From: Alphaproteobacteria bacterium
GTDB lineage: Bacteria; Pseudomonadota; Alphaproteobacteria; Micavibrionales; Micavibrionaceae
NCBI GenBank assembly: GCA_009929775.1
Contig: RZZS01000007.1
Coordinates: 1 to 54,328 of the forward strand
Reading direction: 5' to 3'
Length of the DNA: 54,328 nt
In this document: in pieces, positions 52,001-54,328 of the stretch
How positions within the stretch are numbered: position 1 is the stretch's first letter
How the letters are laid out: each line of letters begins with the position of its first letter
Position numbers and translations under genes: made by a program
The notes under the pieces: model-generated
Database searches by the model: none
What the model was told of the DNA's origin: nothing
Seen by the model: the letters and a program-made list of their open reading frames with translations, nothing else

Positions 52001-54328
52001 GTCCGTGGCTCGGTTCATGATGACGTGATCTCCGGGGACTCGGACGATAACATTCTGCGCGGAGATGAGGGGGACGACGAGCTGTATGGCGCAGGCGGAG
52101 ATGATTTGCTTGAGGGCCAGGGTGGCGACGACCTTCTGCTGGCGAGCGAAGGCGCGGATACGCTGGATGGCGGTACCGGTAATGATACCGTCAATTATTC
52201 CGTTCTCGCGGATATCAATTTCATCAGCGTGACACTGGCCGGTGCGGGTAATGCGACGGTGATGGTTGATGGTGGCACCAACGATACTATCAGAAACGTT
52301 GAAAACATCGTTGCGACAGCCGGAAACGACATTGTTACCGGAGATATCTTCGACAATGTAATTCAGGGCCTCGGTGGAAACGATGTTATACGCGGCGGAG
52401 CCGGGGACGATATTCTGGATGGCGGTGACGGGTTCGATACGCTCCGTTTCGACGAACTGACGGGACTCGGGGTTATTCTGGATCTTGAAGGCAGCACGGC
52501 AGCTTACTCCGTGGATAGCAGCCTCGACAGGTTCTCCAATTTCGAGAATTATTTTACTACCCTGAACGATGATATAATTTTTGGTTCTGGCAGCGCTGAC
52601 ATTGTGTCGGGTCTGGCCGGAAGCGACCTTTTTAAGGCCAGCCACGGTAATGATACGCTGGATGGTGGCACAGGGTCCGATACGCTCGACTATTCCGATC
52701 TCGCGGGAATAAATTTCATTAACGTGGGATTGGATGGCTCCTCCAATGTTACAGTTACGGTAAACGGCGGGAACAACGACACCGTTCGCAATTTCGAAAA
52801 CGTAATTGGTACCGTGGGTGCGGATACGATTTCGGGCGACGATTTCGCCAATACGCTGGAAGGAAGAGGTGGAGCCGACGTTCTTTCCGGTGGGGGCGGG
52901 GGCGACAGGTTGGAGGGCGGATCCGGTAGCGACATCCTGATCGGTGGTGCCGGAGATGATGTTTTGATGGGGGGGGACGGAATTGATACGGCTGATTATT
53001 CTCTCTCTGCTTCCGTCAACGTGAACCTCGCGTCGGGTGAGGCGCTGAGCGACGGACTCGGTGGCACCGACCTTCTGGACGGTATCGAGAATATTGTCGG
53101 CTCCTCACAAAGCGATTTTCTTGTCGGGAACGGGGTCGCCAATTCAATCAGCGCCGGCTCAGGGAATGACATCGTAAGCGGTGGTGGTGGTTCCGACTCG
53201 CTTTGGGGAGGTATCGGAAACGACCAACTGCGCTTCGACGACCTGACGGGCTTGGGCATTAACATTGACCTTCAAGCGGGAACGGCCTATTACGCCGGAG
53301 ATGGCAGCACGGATAATTTTTACGAATTCGAAGAATTTTATCTGACTAATCAGAGTGACGAGATTTCAGGATCCACAGGATCGGACCACGTGTTCGGGGG
53401 GGATGGAGCAGATATATTTAGAGCCAGCGCTGGTGCCGACACGCTTGATGGCGGTGCCGGTTCGGATACAATCGATTATTCGGCGCTCGGCGGCGTTACG
53501 GGCATAAGTGTGACGCTGAATAGCCTGACGCCGACAACCGTGACGGTCACGGGCGGGGACAACGATACAATTGTCAACTTTGAGAACGTGACGGGATCGA
53601 CGGGCGCCGACTTCATTACCGGAGACGAGTTTTCCAATATAATCCGAGGCTCTGGCGGTAACGATGTGATCCGTGGTGGGGGCGGAAGCGACGTTTTGGA
53701 CGGCGGCGAGGGAACGGACACGGTTCGTTTCGACGATTTGTCCGGAGCCGGAATCATACTCGATATCGGCGCAAGAACCGCGGATTTTGCAGGGGATTCC
53801 AGCCGCGATACGCTCCTCGATTTCGAAGTCTACTATACATCCAACCAGGCAGACGAAATCAGGGGATCGGCGGGAATCGATACAGTGTACGCTCTGAACG
53901 GCGCGGACATTTTTTACGCCAGTGCCGGAGCGGATATTCTGGACGGCGGTCATGGGTCAGACACGATTGATTATTCGGCACTTTCCGGCATAGGCGATAT
54001 TACCGTTACGCTTAACGGCTCAACGCCTGTAACAGTAACGCTTAGTAACGGGGACGACGACTTGATCGTCTCAATAGAAAACGTGACGGGAGCGGCGGGA
54101 GATGACGTTCTAACAGGGGATGACCAGGACAATACGTTAAGGGGCGCCGCGGGCAACGACGGGCTTGATGGGGGTGAAGGTAATGATACGCTCGAGGGCG
54201 GCCTTGGGGATGATTGGCTATACGGCGGCGGCGGGGTGGATTTTCTGCGAGGCGGAGCTGGTATTGACACGGCGGATTATGGGGGAGCGGGTCTGTCTGT
54301 TGAGGTGGATCTGTCGCTTGGTCAGGCG
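49073..54328 (+). CDS. Giant RTX (calcium-binding beta-roll) protein, 3' end beyond the window
   Basis: A clean frame of 1752 codons from GTG 49073 (GCAGGG upstream; TGA in frame at 49052 rules out earlier starts) to the window edge. Residues 1-125 are an ordered beta-rich N-terminus (VKVDILGSDVIISDPSTGAQ, IILVSMALFMFDEDGAP). A Gln/Ser/Glu linker lies near 126-160, and a beta-sandwich-like region near 260-440 lacks cysteines. From about residue 446 the protein consists of GGxGxDxUx nonapeptide repeats (GDDTLIGGDGNDWF and others), grouped in alternating modules of about 60-75 residues with the form DTxDYS ... ENVxGxxxDDxIxGD. Type I secretion through an ABC exporter is expected, but the C-terminal signal and exporter genes are outside the window. 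Likely an adhesin or biofilm protein. Confidence 0.88.
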   Translation, partial: MAETEQGQGTFAQREVTVEMPPPGEAISIGTQRGMKINLEGIDLENVKVDILGSDVIISDPSTGAQIILVSMALFMFDEDGAPLLFMGGREIMAHQLLAGVGEVGNLSVKDYIEISSLLPQRIDQSQAEQKNQEKQQESDSEQQSSDQQSEQSSTAEMMMISMSVANAQFKTEAPDIKRAEKVEDFTSNAPATAIDEKGTFEWSATEDSSSSATSTSEGVGLEIEDKEADPEPAEVILFEARLLQVASQSATEDVGGGVFKRVFDGGGGSEASFFNPDNEVQYSTEVINLTDDSSDLVVYADNPDYFDADTMSRVIELATYLPDGFKVTRVVFSDLPSGFVILNAENGSDGYSIDSPQQVEAGNYQFIVQYDVPNTRDFEIGIKIEAEFDPVLYETLNPDAPLIIPTETVVELKGQQKVEVKDVFGSNDLNYEDSDGNTVWVLANGPNNNRIFTSSGDDIVYGANANDVINAAEGDDILFGYAGDDTLIGGDGNDWFSPGPGDDLIQGDAGVDTVDFGSENPRVELNLGLIIGGYAIAVIDEFGPNYQEDRIRDVENISTGNAADILTGDAAANILETRGGNDLIYASGGADILDGGSGTDTLDFSTLSLVVNFISITLNTSNNATVTVDGGTNQTVRNIENVTGTRGNDTIVGDSLNNTLRGADGDDVLAGRGGADVLDGGDGSDTASYMLAALNGVVVDLQAGGASNDGDDGTDSFISIENVFGSAYDDVIDGDGAANILFGFGGDDVIYGAGGDDVFLASDGADELDGGTGVDTVDYSSLAGVQFINVTLAGAADALVTVDGGTDDIVRNIENVIGSAGGDHIYGDDFDNILSGFDGADLIGGGGGDDVLDGGQGEDTADYSAAHWGVHVDLANGEASDDGQGGRDTLLNFENVTGSAFSDVLRGDGQVNRLTGGVGADYLYGADGDDTLDGGAGNDTADYLSATDRIVVDMSLNRALDDGDGGVDTFVSIENVRGSVHDDVISGDSDDNILRGDEGDDELYGAGGDDLLEGQGGDDLLLASEGADTLDGGTGNDTVNYSVLADINFISVTLAGAGNATVMVDGGTNDTIRNVENIVATAGNDIVTGDIFDNVIQGLGGNDVIRGGAGDDILDGGDGFDTLRFDELTGLGVILDLEGSTAAYSVDSSLDRFSNFENYFTTLNDDIIFGSGSADIVSGLAGSDLFKASHGNDTLDGGTGSDTLDYSDLAGINFINVGLDGSSNVTVTVNGGNNDTVRNFENVIGTVGADTISGDDFANTLEGRGGADVLSGGGGGDRLEGGSGSDILIGGAGDDVLMGGDGIDTADYSLSASVNVNLASGEALSDGLGGTDLLDGIENIVGSSQSDFLVGNGVANSISAGSGNDIVSGGGGSDSLWGGIGNDQLRFDDLTGLGINIDLQAGTAYYAGDGSTDNFYEFEEFYLTNQSDEISGSTGSDHVFGGDGADIFRASAGADTLDGGAGSDTIDYSALGGVTGISVTLNSLTPTTVTVTGGDNDTIVNFENVTGSTGADFITGDEFSNIIRGSGGNDVIRGGGGSDVLDGGEGTDTVRFDDLSGAGIILDIGARTADFAGDSSRDTLLDFEVYYTSNQADEIRGSAGIDTVYALNGADIFYASAGADILDGGHGSDTIDYSALSGIGDITVTLNGSTPVTVTLSNGDDDLIVSIENVTGAAGDDVLTGDDQDNTLRGAAGNDGLDGGEGNDTLEGGLGDDWLYGGGGVDFLRGGAGIDTADYGGAGLSVEVDLSLGQA
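50409..54328 (+). repeat. Modular RTX repeat array with a 1281-bp higher-order period
   Basis: Three module types can be sorted by eye. Type A opens (A/S)-x-G-A-D-x-LDGG-x-G-x-DT-x-DYS and runs through TVTV-x-GG-x-NDT to ENV-x-G. Type B has DTADYS ... VDL ... DDG-x-GG-x-D. Type C has DT-x-RFDDL-x-G-x-GIILD. The Leu codon of the A anchor LDGG is at 50852, 51377, 52163, 52658, 53444 and 53939. The spacings are 525, 786, 495, 786 and 495 bases. The last four alternate exactly, giving a 427-residue super-unit. The DNA of the copies is clearly diverged. Confidence 0.82.

Noticed and set aside
49444..54270. Many minus-strand frames opposite the RTX gene.
   Set aside because: They are shadows of the repeat array (SPPPP- or RNSG-like composition). 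The plus-strand frame is open for over 5.2 kb with clear RTX motifs.
1..54328. CRISPR arrays, rRNA genes, prophage modules.
   Set aside because: No regularly spaced direct repeats of CRISPR type, no rRNA-like stretches and no phage structural genes were found on either strand.

Overview
The window reads as chromosomal DNA of an alphaproteobacterium with fairly high GC. Supporting signs are the gene orders ispH-thrB-rnhA, yajC-secD-secF followed by an Mth938-type gene, pcm next to an nlpD-like gene, a TrmFO-type tRNA methyltransferase, and a two-domain malic enzyme. UbiT, UbiU and UbiV beside UbiD and UbiX suggest that it can make ubiquinone without oxygen, as a facultative anaerobe would. I cannot name the genus.

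Layout. 1-1117: ispA (cut by the window edge) and xseB. 1290-1504: a 52-codon gene with its own ribosome site and terminator. 1568-6529: FkbM methyltransferase, HDAC-like deacetylase, metallophosphoesterase, AGE-type sugar epimerase and a Pro/Glu-rich lipoprotein. 6650-9679: the operon ispH-thrB-membrane protein-rnhA. 9762-16514, mostly minus strand: penicillin-binding protein 1A, GNAT acetyltransferase, mgtE, maeB, tRNA-Leu(GAG). 16600-24444: lipB, N-formylglutamate amidohydrolase, serS, a GIY-YIG nuclease with small palindromic repeats, an EAL protein, pcm, an nlpD-like lipoprotein and a DUF3592 protein. 24450-30629: a DUF815 ATPase, the Sec accessory operon, sodB, a squalene/phytoene synthase-fold protein and a FlgM-like protein. 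30696-36037: FecR-domain protein, trmFO, a 33-codon gene plus a TerB-like gene, a lipoprotein and two tandem DUF155 (RMND1-like) membrane proteins. 36120-42127: ubiV, ubiU and ubiT on the minus strand, then a solute-binding protein gene bracketed by two copies of a MITE-like repeat, then ubiD-ubiX.

From 42500 the window becomes accessory: a Phd/PIN toxin-antitoxin pair, a decayed ISNCY-type transposase fused in frame to a DUF2493 (SLOG) domain, and a block of three large surface or envelope genes. These are an autotransporter, a periplasmic coiled-coil protein whose start overlaps it, and an RTX protein of more than 1750 residues that runs off the window end. The RTX protein has an exact higher-order period: anchor motifs are spaced 786, 495, 786 and 495 bases, a 427-residue super-repeat.

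Most unusual points: the RTX super-repeat; the solute-binding gene between 58-bp perfect direct repeats inside the ubi cluster; the transposase-SLOG chimera; the 33-residue protein echoing the start of the TerB-like protein that follows; and the paired DUF155 genes. No complete novel defence or CRISPR system was seen.
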